From contig NZ_RHOH01000015.1 of assembly GCF_003946115.1 (NCBI RefSeq), positions 1-48,701 on the forward strand: 48,701 nucleotides of DNA, in the 5' to 3' direction. Every line of letters begins with the position of its first letter. Positions within the stretch are counted from its first letter, which is position 1. The notes under the pieces are model-generated. The model had not been told where the DNA came from, ran no database searches, and saw only the letters and a list, made by a program, of their open reading frames with translations. Origin of the DNA: Lacticaseibacillus daqingensis. Its GTDB lineage: Bacteria; Bacillota; Bacilli; Lactobacillales; Lactobacillaceae. Made by a program: the position numbers and the translations under genes. Shown in pieces: positions 1 through 7,265 of the stretch.

Positions 1-75
1 AACACAGAAGTTAAGCTTCTCTACGCCGAGAGTAGTTGGTGGGTGACTGCCTGCGAGGGTAGGAAGCTGCCGCGC
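1..75 (+). rRNA. rrf: 5S ribosomal RNA, 3' part
   Basis: The window opens inside a 5S rRNA. The word ACACAGAAGTTAAGCTTCT is the conserved 5S core, and the stretch ending GGAAGCTGCCGCGC matches the usual 3' strand of the closing helix. The 5' part lies outside the window. A terminator follows within ten bases, so this is the end of an rRNA operon. Confidence 0.9.
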
Positions 76-81
76 TTTTTG

Positions 82-108
82 AAAGGACCGTGTCACGGTC
101 CTTTTTTT
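82..108 (+). terminator. rRNA operon terminator
   Basis: AAAGGACCG and CGGTCCTTT form a short GC-rich hairpin directly followed by a run of seven T. It sits immediately behind the 5S rRNA. Confidence 0.85.
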
Positions 109-183
109 GTGTCCGCCAGACGCGTCGAGGCGGGGCAAAACATGCTAAAATGGAAGGCACAACGAACAAGGGGAGGCGAGCAA

Positions 184-507
184 ATGGCAATCAGCGTCAC
201 AAGTCAAACAATGCCGGCACAGTTAGGTGATGGGGTGACGATCGTCGACCTCTGGGCGCCATGGTGCGGCCCGTGTCGCATTCTGAGCCCGGTGCTCAAG
301 GAACTGGAACAGGAGCTGCCGCTGCGCCTCCTGACGCTGGACGTCAGTTCGGACACGGCGGTCGCCACCCAGTACAACGTGCAGAGCATTCCAACCATGC
401 TGGTGTTTCGCGCGGGGCAGCCGGTGGAGAAGATCACCGGGGCCTACCCGAAGGCGAAGCTCAAGGCCCATTTTGTCAGCCTGTTGGAGGTGCCGGATGG
501 AAAATGA
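184..507 (+). CDS. Thioredoxin-family protein
   Basis: A 107-residue thioredoxin-fold protein with the classic active site WCGPC near residue 25 and the cis-proline motif SIPT downstream. It is expected to act as a cytoplasmic thiol-disulfide reductase using thioredoxin reductase. It has the length of a free-standing thioredoxin, with no signal peptide or membrane segment. ATG at 184 is chosen because GGGGAGG lies 8-9 bases upstream; the frame stays open further back but runs into the 5S rRNA. An extended -10-like TGCTAAAAT at 143-151 could serve as promoter. The stop overlaps the start of the following exporter gene, so the two are probably co-translated. Whether it is the main housekeeping thioredoxin or a secondary copy cannot be told here. 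Confidence 0.88.
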   Translation: MAISVTSQTMPAQLGDGVTIVDLWAPWCGPCRILSPVLKELEQELPLRLLTLDVSSDTAVATQYNVQSIPTMLVFRAGQPVEKITGAYPKAKLKAHFVSLLEVPDGK

Positions 508-1240
508 GCTGTTGGCCACCTGCCTGCTGGCGGGGCGGATCATGATCGAGGGCGGCAGCGAAATGTACCGCGTGGATGACACGATGACGCGGATCGCCCG
601 CAATGCCGGCGGCGAGCGCGCGATGGTGTTCACGACCCCCACCGGGCTGTTCATCGCGCTGGATTCGCAACCGCTGGTGCAACTCGCGCCGGTGCGCAAG
701 CGCGGCATTGATATGGAGAAAGTCGCGGGGGTCAATCAGTTGTCGCGCTCGTTTCAGGCGGGCGAGCTGACCTTGGCGCAACTGCGCGCCCGGTTGGTCA
801 AGCTGGACACGAACACGCCGTACTTCCCGGTGTGGCTGCAGGTCCTGGCGGCGGCACTGTGTAGCACGACGCTGATGGTGATTTTTGCCCAGAAGTACGA
901 CTGGTTCGATATGCCGCTGGCGGCGGCGGTCGGGGCGCTCGGTTTTTATGCCTATTTGTGGCTCAGCCATGTCACCACGATGCGCTTCATCAGCGAGCTG
1001 GTGGGGGCGTTCGTGGTCGGCATCACCGCCTGGGTGGGGGTTCGCCTCGGCTTGGGGCAGAGCCTGGACAATGTGATCATCGGCGCCGTCATGCCGCTGG
1101 TGCCGGGCGTGGCTATCACTAACTCGATTCGCGACATGCTGGCGGGGCATCTGCTGTCAGGCATGGCGCGCGGCATGGAGGCGATCCTGAGCGCATGCGC
1201 CATCGGGGTCGGGATCGCGCTCATCTTCCGCTTTTTCTAG
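497..1240 (+). CDS. ThrE-type exporter, N-terminal-domain subunit (YjjP-like)
   Basis: A 247-residue membrane protein of the threonine/serine exporter ThrE family, DUF1212 half. The N-terminal soluble segment has the family pattern (GGSEMYRVDDTMTRIA, then FTTPTGLFIAL) and is followed by about five hydrophobic segments, including VMPLVPGVAITNS. In this family the N- and C-terminal halves of ThrE are often split into two genes, as here with the next gene, and work together to export small amino acids or related acids; the substrate cannot be read from sequence. ATG 497 follows GGAGG at 486-490. It overlaps the thioredoxin stop by 11 bases, so translation is coupled. Confidence 0.85.
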   Translation: MENELLATCLLAGRIMIEGGSEMYRVDDTMTRIARNAGGERAMVFTTPTGLFIALDSQPLVQLAPVRKRGIDMEKVAGVNQLSRSFQAGELTLAQLRARLVKLDTNTPYFPVWLQVLAAALCSTTLMVIFAQKYDWFDMPLAAAVGALGFYAYLWLSHVTTMRFISELVGAFVVGITAWVGVRLGLGQSLDNVIIGAVMPLVPGVAITNSIRDMLAGHLLSGMARGMEAILSACAIGVGIALIFRFF

Positions 1241-1263
1241 CGGCGGTTTAAGGGGGAAAAACG

Positions 1264-1725
1264 ATGCCATACGGACTGCAGCTTCTCGTGCAGGTCAGTT
1301 TCAGCTACCTGTCCACGGTCGCGTTTGCGATCATCATCAACGTGCCGCGCCGCGCGCTGAACCTCGCGGGCTGGTCCGGGGCCATTGGCTGGCTGGTGTA
1401 TTGGCTTTTGATGGGCTTGCACAGCGGGCGCATGCTGGCGAACCTGCTCGGCGCTTTGGCCATCGGCGTGTGCGGCATGCTGTTTGCGCGGCGTAAAAAG
1501 ATGCCGGTGATCATTTTTAACATTCCCGGGCTGGTGCCGCTGGTGCCAGGGGCGACGGCCTACCAGGCGGTGCGCGCGCTGGTGTTGGGCGACATGGAAG
1601 TGGCGCTTCAGCTGACGCTGCGGGTGGCAATGGTGGCCGGTGCCATCGCGGTTGGGTTCATGCTGGCGCAACTGCTGGCCGAAACGACTTACCGAATGCA
1701 GGCGACAAAGGCCGTTAAGAAGTGA
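1264..1725 (+). CDS. ThrE-type exporter, C-terminal-domain subunit (YjjB-like)
   Basis: A 153-residue, four- to five-helix membrane protein of the DUF3815/ThrE_2 family, the natural partner of the preceding ThrE N-terminal subunit. The motif FNIPGLVPLVPGATAYQAVR is characteristic and mirrors the PLVPG motif in the partner. A purine-rich AAGGGGGAAAAA precedes the ATG, and the gap to the upstream gene is only 23 bases, supporting one transcript from thioredoxin onwards. The -10 box of the following RNA abuts its stop codon, so no terminator separates this gene from the T-box-like RNA. Confidence 0.84.
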   Translation: MPYGLQLLVQVSFSYLSTVAFAIIINVPRRALNLAGWSGAIGWLVYWLLMGLHSGRMLANLLGALAIGVCGMLFARRKKMPVIIFNIPGLVPLVPGATAYQAVRALVLGDMEVALQLTLRVAMVAGAIAVGFMLAQLLAETTYRMQATKAVKK

Positions 1726-1731
1726 TATACT
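1702..1731 (+). promoter_or_regulatory. Promoter of the T-box-like RNA
   Basis: GCGACA (1702-1707) and TATACT (1726-1731) are separated by 18 bases. The predicted start near 1738 is the beginning of a structured, terminator-ended RNA. The -35 match is only four of six. Confidence 0.5.
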
Positions 1732-1737
1732 AAGCTC

Positions 1738-1908
1738 ATGCGATGAGTCGAGTAACCAGTAATGGTGAAAGAGCAGCTGGCCGCGGTGCAAGCCACCCGC
1801 CGGATTTGCGGGGGTCAGTGGTCCAAGGTTGTGGAGCCAGCGGGCCTTATCTGCGCAAGCAGGTACTGTGTGCGGTGTCAACGATTGAGTTGGCGCCGCG
1901 CTTTTTTT
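1738..1908 (+). ncRNA. T-box-like structured leader RNA, apparently without a gene
   Basis: A highly structured region between a promoter and a U-run. Visible elements: hairpin ACCA-GTAA-TGGT (1755-1766), GGT-GCAA-GCC (1785-1794), GCCAC/GTGGT (1792-1796 with 1818-1822), GCTGGC/GCCAGC (1776-1781 with 1836-1841) and CTGC-GCAA-GCAG (1851-1862). The last hairpin pairs 1870-1881 with 1890-1901 over 12 bp, followed by seven T. Three words recall T-box leaders: AGAGCAGCTGGC, GGTGCAAGCC, and GTCAACGATTGAGTTGGCGCCGCG, seen in two parts at 1877-1900, which resembles the T-box antiterminator segment. I could not assign a specifier codon. No normal expression platform or regulated gene follows; a palindromic repeat begins at 1913. 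An unrelated small RNA (for example 6S-like) remains possible. Confidence 0.45.
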
Positions 1909-1912
1909 ATGC

Positions 1913-2034
1913 CCAGAGCGGAGTGGCGCGGTTATAAGGGTTGGGCTAAGCCAGCCTGACGCTTGCGCCCGCACTTAGGCGCGAGTGGCAGGATGGCTTA
2001 GCCCGCACCCTTATGCGCCACGTAGCTCGACGAT
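1913..2034 (+). repeat. Palindromic repeat, long form (copy 1)
   Basis: Begins CCAGAGCG and ends GCTCGACGA. It is a large imperfect palindrome: GTGGCGC pairs with GCGCCAC, ATAAGGGT with ACCCTTAT, and GGGCTAAGCCA with TGGCTTAGCCC. It is almost identical to the copy at 16303-16425. Confidence 0.85.
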
Positions 2035-2037
2035 AGT

Positions 2038-2162
2038 CCAGAGCGGCGCAAAGCGCACTTAGCGGAACGGGTAGCTTCGCCTGAGTGCTCGGGGCGCGTT
2101 CTTGGCACCGGGTGCTCAGGCGTGGCTAGCCGCTTCCGCGTTGCTTTGCGGCGCTCGACGAA
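2038..2162 (+). repeat. Palindromic repeat, related module (copy 2)
   Basis: Shares the flanks CCAGAGCG and GCTCGACGAA with copy 1 but has a different core, in which GCGCAAAGCGC faces GCGTTGCTTTGCG and the centre reads GGCGTGGCTAGCCGCTTCCG. That core word recurs at 16258-16280. The two copies are adjacent head to tail. Confidence 0.75.
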
Positions 2163-2390
2163 GCTCGGACAACAGTCAACATGCCCTGATGCGGCGCGAG
2201 GCGAAGCCGAACGGAAGCATGCCCTGCAACGGAAGCGAGCCCGAAAGCCCGTGGCCGAGGCTCCGCGTTAAAAGGCTTCGGGAAACGCCTGAATCTGCAC
2301 TTTGCTCTGTCTGAAGCCGGTGCACGCCCCCCAAACGGCACCGAATCAGAACGCATTTCGCGTAAATTGCAAAAAAATGAGATAAACAGG
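2163..2390 (+). other. Intergenic stretch, repeat remnants, no gene
   Basis: I see no coding region here. The part containing CCCGTGGCCGAGG and AAAAGGCTTCGGG resembles the stretch around 16190-16235 next to the other repeat cluster, so it is likely a decayed member of the same family. The last 60 bases become A+T-rich as they approach the liv promoter. Confidence 0.55.
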
Positions 2391-2419
2391 TTGACTCGCA
2401 TGAAATAATAGTGTAAATT
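2391..2419 (+). promoter_or_regulatory. Promoter of the liv leader and operon
   Basis: TTGACT (2391-2396) and TAAATT (2414-2419) are separated by exactly 17 bases. It lies about 40 bases upstream of the leader-peptide start. Confidence 0.75.
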
Positions 2420-2456
2420 CTAACCATTAACTAATCTTCGGAAGGGGCGTTCAGCC

Positions 2457-2543
2457 ATGTTAAAACCAAACACGACTTGTCATATTAACCGCCCCGCCCG
2501 GGATTTGGCCTTGTTGTTGAAGCAGAAGGACCCGACTGTTTAG
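2457..2543 (+). CDS. Leucine-rich leader peptide of the liv operon
   Basis: A 28-codon frame that starts with ATG behind GGAAGGGG (2440-2447) and ends at TAG. Its translation is MLKPNTTCHINRPAR followed by DLALLLKQKDPTV. Four of five consecutive codons (2505-2519) are TTG Leu, interrupted by one Ala. It lies between a good promoter and a terminator hairpin that can also form an alternative antiterminator. That is the layout of ribosome-mediated attenuation as in leu, ilv and trp operons of other bacteria. The inferred role is as a sensor: a ribosome stalled at the Leu codons when charged tRNA-Leu is scarce would favour read-through into livJHMGF. The peptide itself probably has no other function. 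It is too short to be recognised by similarity. Confidence 0.72.
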   Translation: MLKPNTTCHINRPARDLALLLKQKDPTV

Positions 2544-2580
2544 CGTTTGCTAACAAGTTGAGCCCTGTTTTCGCTTTGAC

Positions 2581-2617
2581 GATGGGGCCCACCAAACGAC
2601 ATTTCGTCGGCCTCATT
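2581..2617 (+). promoter_or_regulatory. Antiterminator hairpin of the liv attenuator
   Basis: GATGGGGCC (2581-2589) can pair over nine consecutive positions, including G-U pairs, with GGCCTCATT (2609-2617). That sequence is the 5' arm of the following terminator, so the two structures exclude each other. The GCCCC within the leader-peptide codons (2491-2495) could in turn pair with GGGGC at 2584-2588. Confidence 0.65.
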
Positions 2618-2643
2618 CCATTGCGAATGAGGCCTTTTGTTTT
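2609..2643 (+). terminator. Attenuator terminator before livJ
   Basis: GGCCTCATTC (2609-2618) and GAATGAGGCC (2625-2634) form a perfect 10-bp stem with a six-base loop followed by TTTTGTTTTG. It lies 65 bases upstream of livJ and downstream of the promoter, so it must be bypassed for the operon to be expressed. Confidence 0.88.
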
Positions 2644-2708
2644 GTCACTGACTCCTGCGGCGGCGCGCACTGCAGGAATCGTTAACTGAGAAAAAGTGGG
2701 GAATAATC

Positions 2709-3902
2709 ATGAAGCAAACGATGAAAAAAGTAGTCGCGGCGGCTGCCGCAGTGATGAGCGTTGGGATCATGGCCGGTTGCTCGGCGAAATTCGCAACGAC
2801 CAAGGGCAACGAAAGCACCGGCGACACCATCAAGATCGGTATGAACATTGAGCTTTCCGGTGCAGCCGGCGGTTACGGCAACCAGATGAAGCAGGGCTTC
2901 CAGCTGGCCGTGAAGCAGATCAACGCGAAGGGCGGGATCCAGGTCGGCGACAAGAAGATGAAGATCACGCCGGTCATCCAGGACAACAAGTCCACTACCA
3001 GCGGCTCCGCTTCGGTGACTGCCCAGCTGACGGCCAAGGACAAAGTGAGCGCCATCGTCGGGCCGGCCACGACCAATGATGGGACGGCGGCGATCCCGAA
3101 CCTGACCAAGGCCAGCGTCCCGTCCGTCTCACCATCCGCAACGGACCCGAACTACACGCTTCAAAAGAACGGCAAGGTGCAGCCATACGTGTTCCGTGCC
3201 TGCTTCAACAACGACCTGCAAGGGGAAACCGCGGCACACTACGCGGATAACACCATCAAGGCGAAGAAGGTCGCGATCCTAGAGGATAACTCGAGCGACT
3301 ACGGCACGGGCCTGGCCAAAGCCTTCAAGCAGGCCTTCAAGGGCACCATCGTCTCGACCCAGAGCTTCCAGGAAGGCGATAAGGACTTCAACGCGCTGAT
3401 CACGGCAATCAAGGCCAAGAACGTCGATGCCATTTACGTGCCGGGTTACTACTCCGAGGCCGGGCTGATCATCAAGCAAGCCCGTCAGGCCGGGGTGGAT
3501 GTGCCGATCATCGGCTCTGATGGGATGGCGGACCCGAAGCTGGCGCAGATCGCCGGTGCGACTAACACCAACGACATCTACTACACCACGCCATTTTCCA
3601 CCAAGTCTGGGGAAACCAACGCGGTGGCAAAGGCCTTCATGACCGACTTCAAGGCAGAATACAGTGAAGACGCGCCGACCTTCTCCGCGCTGGCTTACGA
3701 CTCCGTGCTGATGATCAAGCAGGCCATTGAAGACGCCAAGTCCACGAACTCGGTCAAGATCGCCAACGCGCTGGCGAAGATCAAGGACATGCCAGCCGTC
3801 ACCGGGACGACCAGTGTGGACAAGAACCACGACCCAGAAAAGCCAATTGTGATCGAATCCATGCAAAACGGTAAGGTGGTTGCTGCAACGGCTGTGAAGT
3901 AG
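2709..3902 (+). CDS. livJ: Branched-chain amino acid ABC transporter, substrate-binding lipoprotein
   Basis: A 397-residue periplasmic-binding-protein type I receptor of the LivJ family. It has a Lys-containing hydrophobic signal and lipobox IMAGC with the lipid-bearing Cys at residue 24, so it would be anchored on the outer face of the membrane. The start of the mature domain (IKIGMNIELSGAAGGYG) and the segment SAIVGPATTNDGTAAIPN are typical of leucine/isoleucine/valine-binding proteins. It captures branched-chain amino acids for LivHMGF. ATG 2709 follows GTGGGG. It is the first structural gene after the leucine leader peptide and attenuator, which supports leucine or a related amino acid as physiological signal. 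Such five-gene transporters are less usual than BrnQ-type uptake in lactobacilli. Confidence 0.93.
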   Translation: MKQTMKKVVAAAAAVMSVGIMAGCSAKFATTKGNESTGDTIKIGMNIELSGAAGGYGNQMKQGFQLAVKQINAKGGIQVGDKKMKITPVIQDNKSTTSGSASVTAQLTAKDKVSAIVGPATTNDGTAAIPNLTKASVPSVSPSATDPNYTLQKNGKVQPYVFRACFNNDLQGETAAHYADNTIKAKKVAILEDNSSDYGTGLAKAFKQAFKGTIVSTQSFQEGDKDFNALITAIKAKNVDAIYVPGYYSEAGLIIKQARQAGVDVPIIGSDGMADPKLAQIAGATNTNDIYYTTPFSTKSGETNAVAKAFMTDFKAEYSEDAPTFSALAYDSVLMIKQAIEDAKSTNSVKIANALAKIKDMPAVTGTTSVDKNHDPEKPIVIESMQNGKVVAATAVK

Positions 3903-3927
3903 GCCGCAACGAAACGGAGGGAACACT

Positions 3928-4806
3928 GTGCAAACCTTTCTCCAACAGGTGATCAACGGGCTATCGCTCGGCAGCATCTACGCGCTTTTGGCGCTCGGGT
4001 ACACCATGGTTTACGGCATCATCAAGCTGATCAACTTCGCGCACGGCGACATTTACATGATCGGGGCGTTCTGGGGGTATTACGTGATCAACACCTACCA
4101 CGTGAACTTCTTCGTCGCACTGATTTCGGCGATGATCATCAGCGCGCTGCTCGGGATGCTGATCGAGGTGCTCGCGTATCGCCCGCTGCGCCATTCACCA
4201 CGGATCACGGCGCTGATCACGGCGATCGGGGTGTCGTATTTCCTCGAAAACGGCATGTCCTTTCTCTTTGGCGCGGACACCCGGGATTTTCCCCAGGCGG
4301 TCGCGCAGCACAACTACCACGTGCTGGGGATCACGGTGTCCAACATCCAGGTGCTGATCCTGGTCACGGCGGTGGTGCTGATGATCGGCCTGCAGCTGAT
4401 CGTTCAAAAAACGAAAATGGGCACGGCGATGCGGGCGGTGGCCGTGGACCCAGAGGCCGCGGCGCTGGTCGGCATCGATCCCAACCACATCATCTCCTTC
4501 ACCTTCGGGCTAGGCTCGGCGCTGGCCGGGGCGGCTGGCGTGCTGATCGGGCTGTACTACAACTCGATCGACCCGCTGATGGGGATGACGCCGGGGATCA
4601 AGGCCTTCGTGGCCGCCGTGGTCGGCGGCATCGGCTCGATTCCCGGGGCCGCCATCGGGGGCTTTGTCATCGGCTTGCTTGAAACTGGCGTGCAGGCGAT
4701 CGGCCTGAGTGCGTACAAGGACGCCGCCGTGTACATCGTGCTGATCGTGATTCTGGTGATCCTGCCAAGCGGTCTGCTGGGCAAGAACGTGAAGGAGAAG
4801 GTGTAA
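3928..4806 (+). CDS. livH: Branched-chain amino acid ABC transporter, permease LivH
   Basis: A 292-residue integral membrane protein with about eight hydrophobic segments. The LivH signature NGLSLGSIYALLALGYTMVY lies at the N-terminus, followed by IKLINFAHGDIYMIGAF. It forms the translocation channel together with LivM. The start is GTG at 3928, set by CGGAGG at 3915-3920. It lies 25 bases after livJ and two bases before livM in a compact operon. The conserved cytoplasmic stretch TKMGTAMRAVAVDPEAAALVG is the likely contact with the ATPases. Confidence 0.93.
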   Translation: MQTFLQQVINGLSLGSIYALLALGYTMVYGIIKLINFAHGDIYMIGAFWGYYVINTYHVNFFVALISAMIISALLGMLIEVLAYRPLRHSPRITALITAIGVSYFLENGMSFLFGADTRDFPQAVAQHNYHVLGITVSNIQVLILVTAVVLMIGLQLIVQKTKMGTAMRAVAVDPEAAALVGIDPNHIISFTFGLGSALAGAAGVLIGLYYNSIDPLMGMTPGIKAFVAAVVGGIGSIPGAAIGGFVIGLLETGVQAIGLSAYKDAAVYIVLIVILVILPSGLLGKNVKEKV

Positions 4807-4808
4807 AA

Positions 4809-5783
4809 ATGGCGACAAAATGGAAAGCAGCGCTGTGCTGGCTGGCACTTGCCGCCGCCGGGTTCGGACTGATCAACGTGCTGATCGGGGTCGGCGTCAT
4901 CGACACCTTCATTGAAAACATGCTGGTGACCATCGGCATCAACATCATATTGGCCACCGGGCTGAACCTGATCATCGGCTTCTCCGGCCAGTTCTCGCTG
5001 GGCCACGCGGGCTTCATGGCGCTTGGCGCCTATGCGACCGCCATCATCACCAGCGCGATGCCAACCGTCGGCGGGTTCTACCTGTCAGTGGCGGTGGGGA
5101 TTGCCATCGCGATGGTGGTCGCGGTGATCATCGGCATCCCAACGCTGCGGCTGCGGGGGGACTACCTCGCCATCGCAACGATGGGGGCGGCCGAGATCAT
5201 CCGCGTGATCCTGAATAACCTCAAGATCACCAACGGTGCGGCGGGGATGTTCAACATTCCCGCGCTGGCCGGCTGGCCGACCGTGTACGTGATGGTCTGC
5301 CTGACCACGCTGATGATCGTCAACTTCGCCCGCAGCCGGGCGGGACGCGCCATCCAGGCGATTCGCGAGGATGAGATCGCGGCGGAGGCCAGCGGGATCG
5401 ACCCGACCAAGTGGAAGCTCGCGGCCTTCGTGATGGGTGCCGCCACCGCGGCCATCGGCGGCTCGCTGGACGCAGTGTACATTCAGACCATCGCGCCAGG
5501 CAACTTCGGGATCATGAACTCGATCGCTATTTTGATCATCGTGGTGCTCGGGGGGGTCGGCAGCATGACCGGCACATTCATGGCGGCCGCGGTGCTCGGC
5601 GTGCTGGACACGGTGCTGCAGAGCTTCGGTGCGCTGCGCATGGTGATCTACGCGCTGGCGCTGATCGCGATCATGGTGTTCAAACCAAGTGGCCTGCTGG
5701 GCCGCTACGAGGTGTCGATCCGCGCTTGGCTTGACCGGAAAGGAGTTAACAATGCCGCTTCTAACAGTAACCGCGCTGAGTAA
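4809..5783 (+). CDS. livM: Branched-chain amino acid ABC transporter, permease LivM
   Basis: A 324-residue membrane protein with the LivM hallmark NLIIGFSGQFSLGHAGFMALGAYATA and a later IREDEIAAEASGID segment facing the ATPase. It pairs with LivH to form the membrane channel. AAGGAGAAGG precedes the ATG, which begins two bases after the livH stop. The last 32 bases overlap the livG start, so LivM and LivG are translationally coupled. Confidence 0.93.
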   Translation: MATKWKAALCWLALAAAGFGLINVLIGVGVIDTFIENMLVTIGINIILATGLNLIIGFSGQFSLGHAGFMALGAYATAIITSAMPTVGGFYLSVAVGIAIAMVVAVIIGIPTLRLRGDYLAIATMGAAEIIRVILNNLKITNGAAGMFNIPALAGWPTVYVMVCLTTLMIVNFARSRAGRAIQAIREDEIAAEASGIDPTKWKLAAFVMGAATAAIGGSLDAVYIQTIAPGNFGIMNSIAILIIVVLGGVGSMTGTFMAAAVLGVLDTVLQSFGALRMVIYALALIAIMVFKPSGLLGRYEVSIRAWLDRKGVNNAASNSNRAE

Positions 5784-6534
5784 ACGTTTTGGGGGCCTGA
5801 ACGCCGTTGAAGCGGTCGACATGCACGTTGATGAAGGCGAGCTGGTCGCGCTGATCGGCCCCAACGGCGCGGGCAAAACCACGCTGTTCAACCTGCTGAC
5901 TGGGGTGACGGCCCCGACCAGTGGCAGCGTCACGCTGACCGTTGACGGCAAGCCCGTCAGCCTGCTCAACCGGGCCCCGTACCAAGTCGCCAAGCTCGGC
6001 TTGGCCCGCACATTTCAAAACATCCGGCTGTTTGCCCGTCTGACCGTGCGCGAGAACATTCAGGCGGCGATGACGCACCGCTACCATGAGAACTTTTTGG
6101 CCACGGTGCTGCGCCTGCCTGCGTACTACAAGAAGGAAGCACTTGTCGGCGGCTGGACGGATGCGCTGCTGGAAGCCTTCGACCTGACGGCGGTGGCGGA
6201 CCTCGCGGCGGCCAACCTCCCGTACGGCACCCAGCGGCGCGTCGAAATCGCGCGCGCGGTGGCGACGCAGCCGAAGCTGATCTTTTTGGATGAGCCGGCG
6301 GCGGGGATGAACCCGGAGGAAACGGCGGCGCTGACCGCGCTGATCCAGCGCCTGAGAAGCGAGTTCCACCTGACCGTGGTGCTGATCGAGCACGACATGA
6401 GCCTGGTGATGAAACTGGCCGAGCGTATCTACGTGCTTGAGCATGGCAAGGTGATCGCGCACGGCACGCCGACTGAGATCCAGCAGAACCAGGCCGTGAT
6501 CACGGCCTACTTGGGAGGTGGCGTCCATGCTTAA
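5752..6534 (+). CDS. livG: Branched-chain amino acid ABC transporter, ATPase LivG
   Basis: A 260-residue ABC ATPase. Walker A is GPNGAGKTT at residues 36-44, the signature region is the LivG-type YGTQRRVEIARAV instead of LSGGQ, and Walker B is LIFLDEP followed by AAGMNPEE. The H-loop is IEHDMSLVM. The long insert after Walker A (VARLTVREN-like stretch, then the YHENFL region) is typical of LivG rather than LivF. ATG 5752 follows GGAAAGGAG. The frame is open further upstream inside livM, but only this start has a good ribosome-binding site. It powers uptake together with LivF. Confidence 0.93.
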   Translation: MPLLTVTALSKRFGGLNAVEAVDMHVDEGELVALIGPNGAGKTTLFNLLTGVTAPTSGSVTLTVDGKPVSLLNRAPYQVAKLGLARTFQNIRLFARLTVRENIQAAMTHRYHENFLATVLRLPAYYKKEALVGGWTDALLEAFDLTAVADLAAANLPYGTQRRVEIARAVATQPKLIFLDEPAAGMNPEETAALTALIQRLRSEFHLTVVLIEHDMSLVMKLAERIYVLEHGKVIAHGTPTEIQQNQAVITAYLGGGVHA

Positions 6535-7225
6535 CGTCTCGAACTTGCAAGTCAATTACGGCGCCATCAAAGCCGTGCAAGGCGTCGACTTCACGGTGGG
6601 CGACGGCGAGATCGTCACGCTGATCGGGGCGAATGGGGCGGGCAAAAGCACGATCCTCAAAACCATCAGCGGCGTGTTGCGCCCGGCGGCCGGGCAGGTC
6701 AACTACAACGACCAGGACCTGACGAAGCTGTCGGCGGCCAAGATCGTGGCCGCCGGCATCGCACAGGTGCCAGAGGGACGGCACATTTTTGCTGGCCTGA
6801 GCGTGATGGAAAACCTCAAAATGGGCGCGTACCTGCAGCCCAAGCACCAGGCCGACACGCTGGCGTCGGTGTTCGATCAGTTCCCGGTGCTCAAGGAACG
6901 GCGCAGCCAGGACGCGGCGACGCTTTCCGGCGGTGAGCAGCAGATGCTGGCGATGGGCCGCGCGCTGATGGCGCGCCCGAAGCTGCTGCTGCTCGATGAG
7001 CCCTCGATGGGGCTGGCGCCGATCTACATCAACAAGATCTTCGCCATCATCAAGGCGATCCACGCCAGCGGCACCACGGTCCTTTTGATCGAGCAAAATG
7101 CCCAGCAGGCGCTGCAGATCGCCGACCGTGGCTACGTGCTGGCCAGCGGCACGGTCAAACTGACCGGCACCGGCCAGGAACTGCTCCAAAGCACCGCGGT
7201 TCAGGCCGCGTACCTTGGGGGATAG
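6527..7225 (+). CDS. livF: Branched-chain amino acid ABC transporter, ATPase LivF
   Basis: A 232-residue ABC ATPase with Walker A GANGAGKST (residues 34-42), Q-loop EGRHIFAGLSVMENL, signature LSGGEQQMLAMGRALM and Walker B LLLLDEPSMGLAP. This combination is specific to LivF. ATG 6527 is preferred over the GTG at 6518 because GGGAGG (6513-6518) sits at the right distance only for the ATG. It overlaps livG by eight bases and closes the operon. The next clear terminator lies 300 bases downstream, beyond a palindromic element. Confidence 0.93.
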   Translation: MLNVSNLQVNYGAIKAVQGVDFTVGDGEIVTLIGANGAGKSTILKTISGVLRPAAGQVNYNDQDLTKLSAAKIVAAGIAQVPEGRHIFAGLSVMENLKMGAYLQPKHQADTLASVFDQFPVLKERRSQDAATLSGGEQQMLAMGRALMARPKLLLLDEPSMGLAPIYINKIFAIIKAIHASGTTVLLIEQNAQQALQIADRGYVLASGTVKLTGTGQELLQSTAVQAAYLGG

Positions 7226-7265
7226 TGGCTGTCCGGAATCTACCTTAAATTCCCGGACTCCGGTC

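Noticed and set aside
1738-1908. 6S RNA, SRP RNA or cobalamin riboswitch for the structured RNA
   Set aside because: I found none of their core motifs: no long open-bubble hairpin that I could draw for 6S, no SRP GGAA-type core, no B12-box. T-box-like words fit better, though not conclusively.
1743-1959. Short plus-strand frames of 64-65 codons
   Set aside because: They run through the T-box-like RNA, its terminator hairpin and the first palindrome; the structures explain the sequence better.
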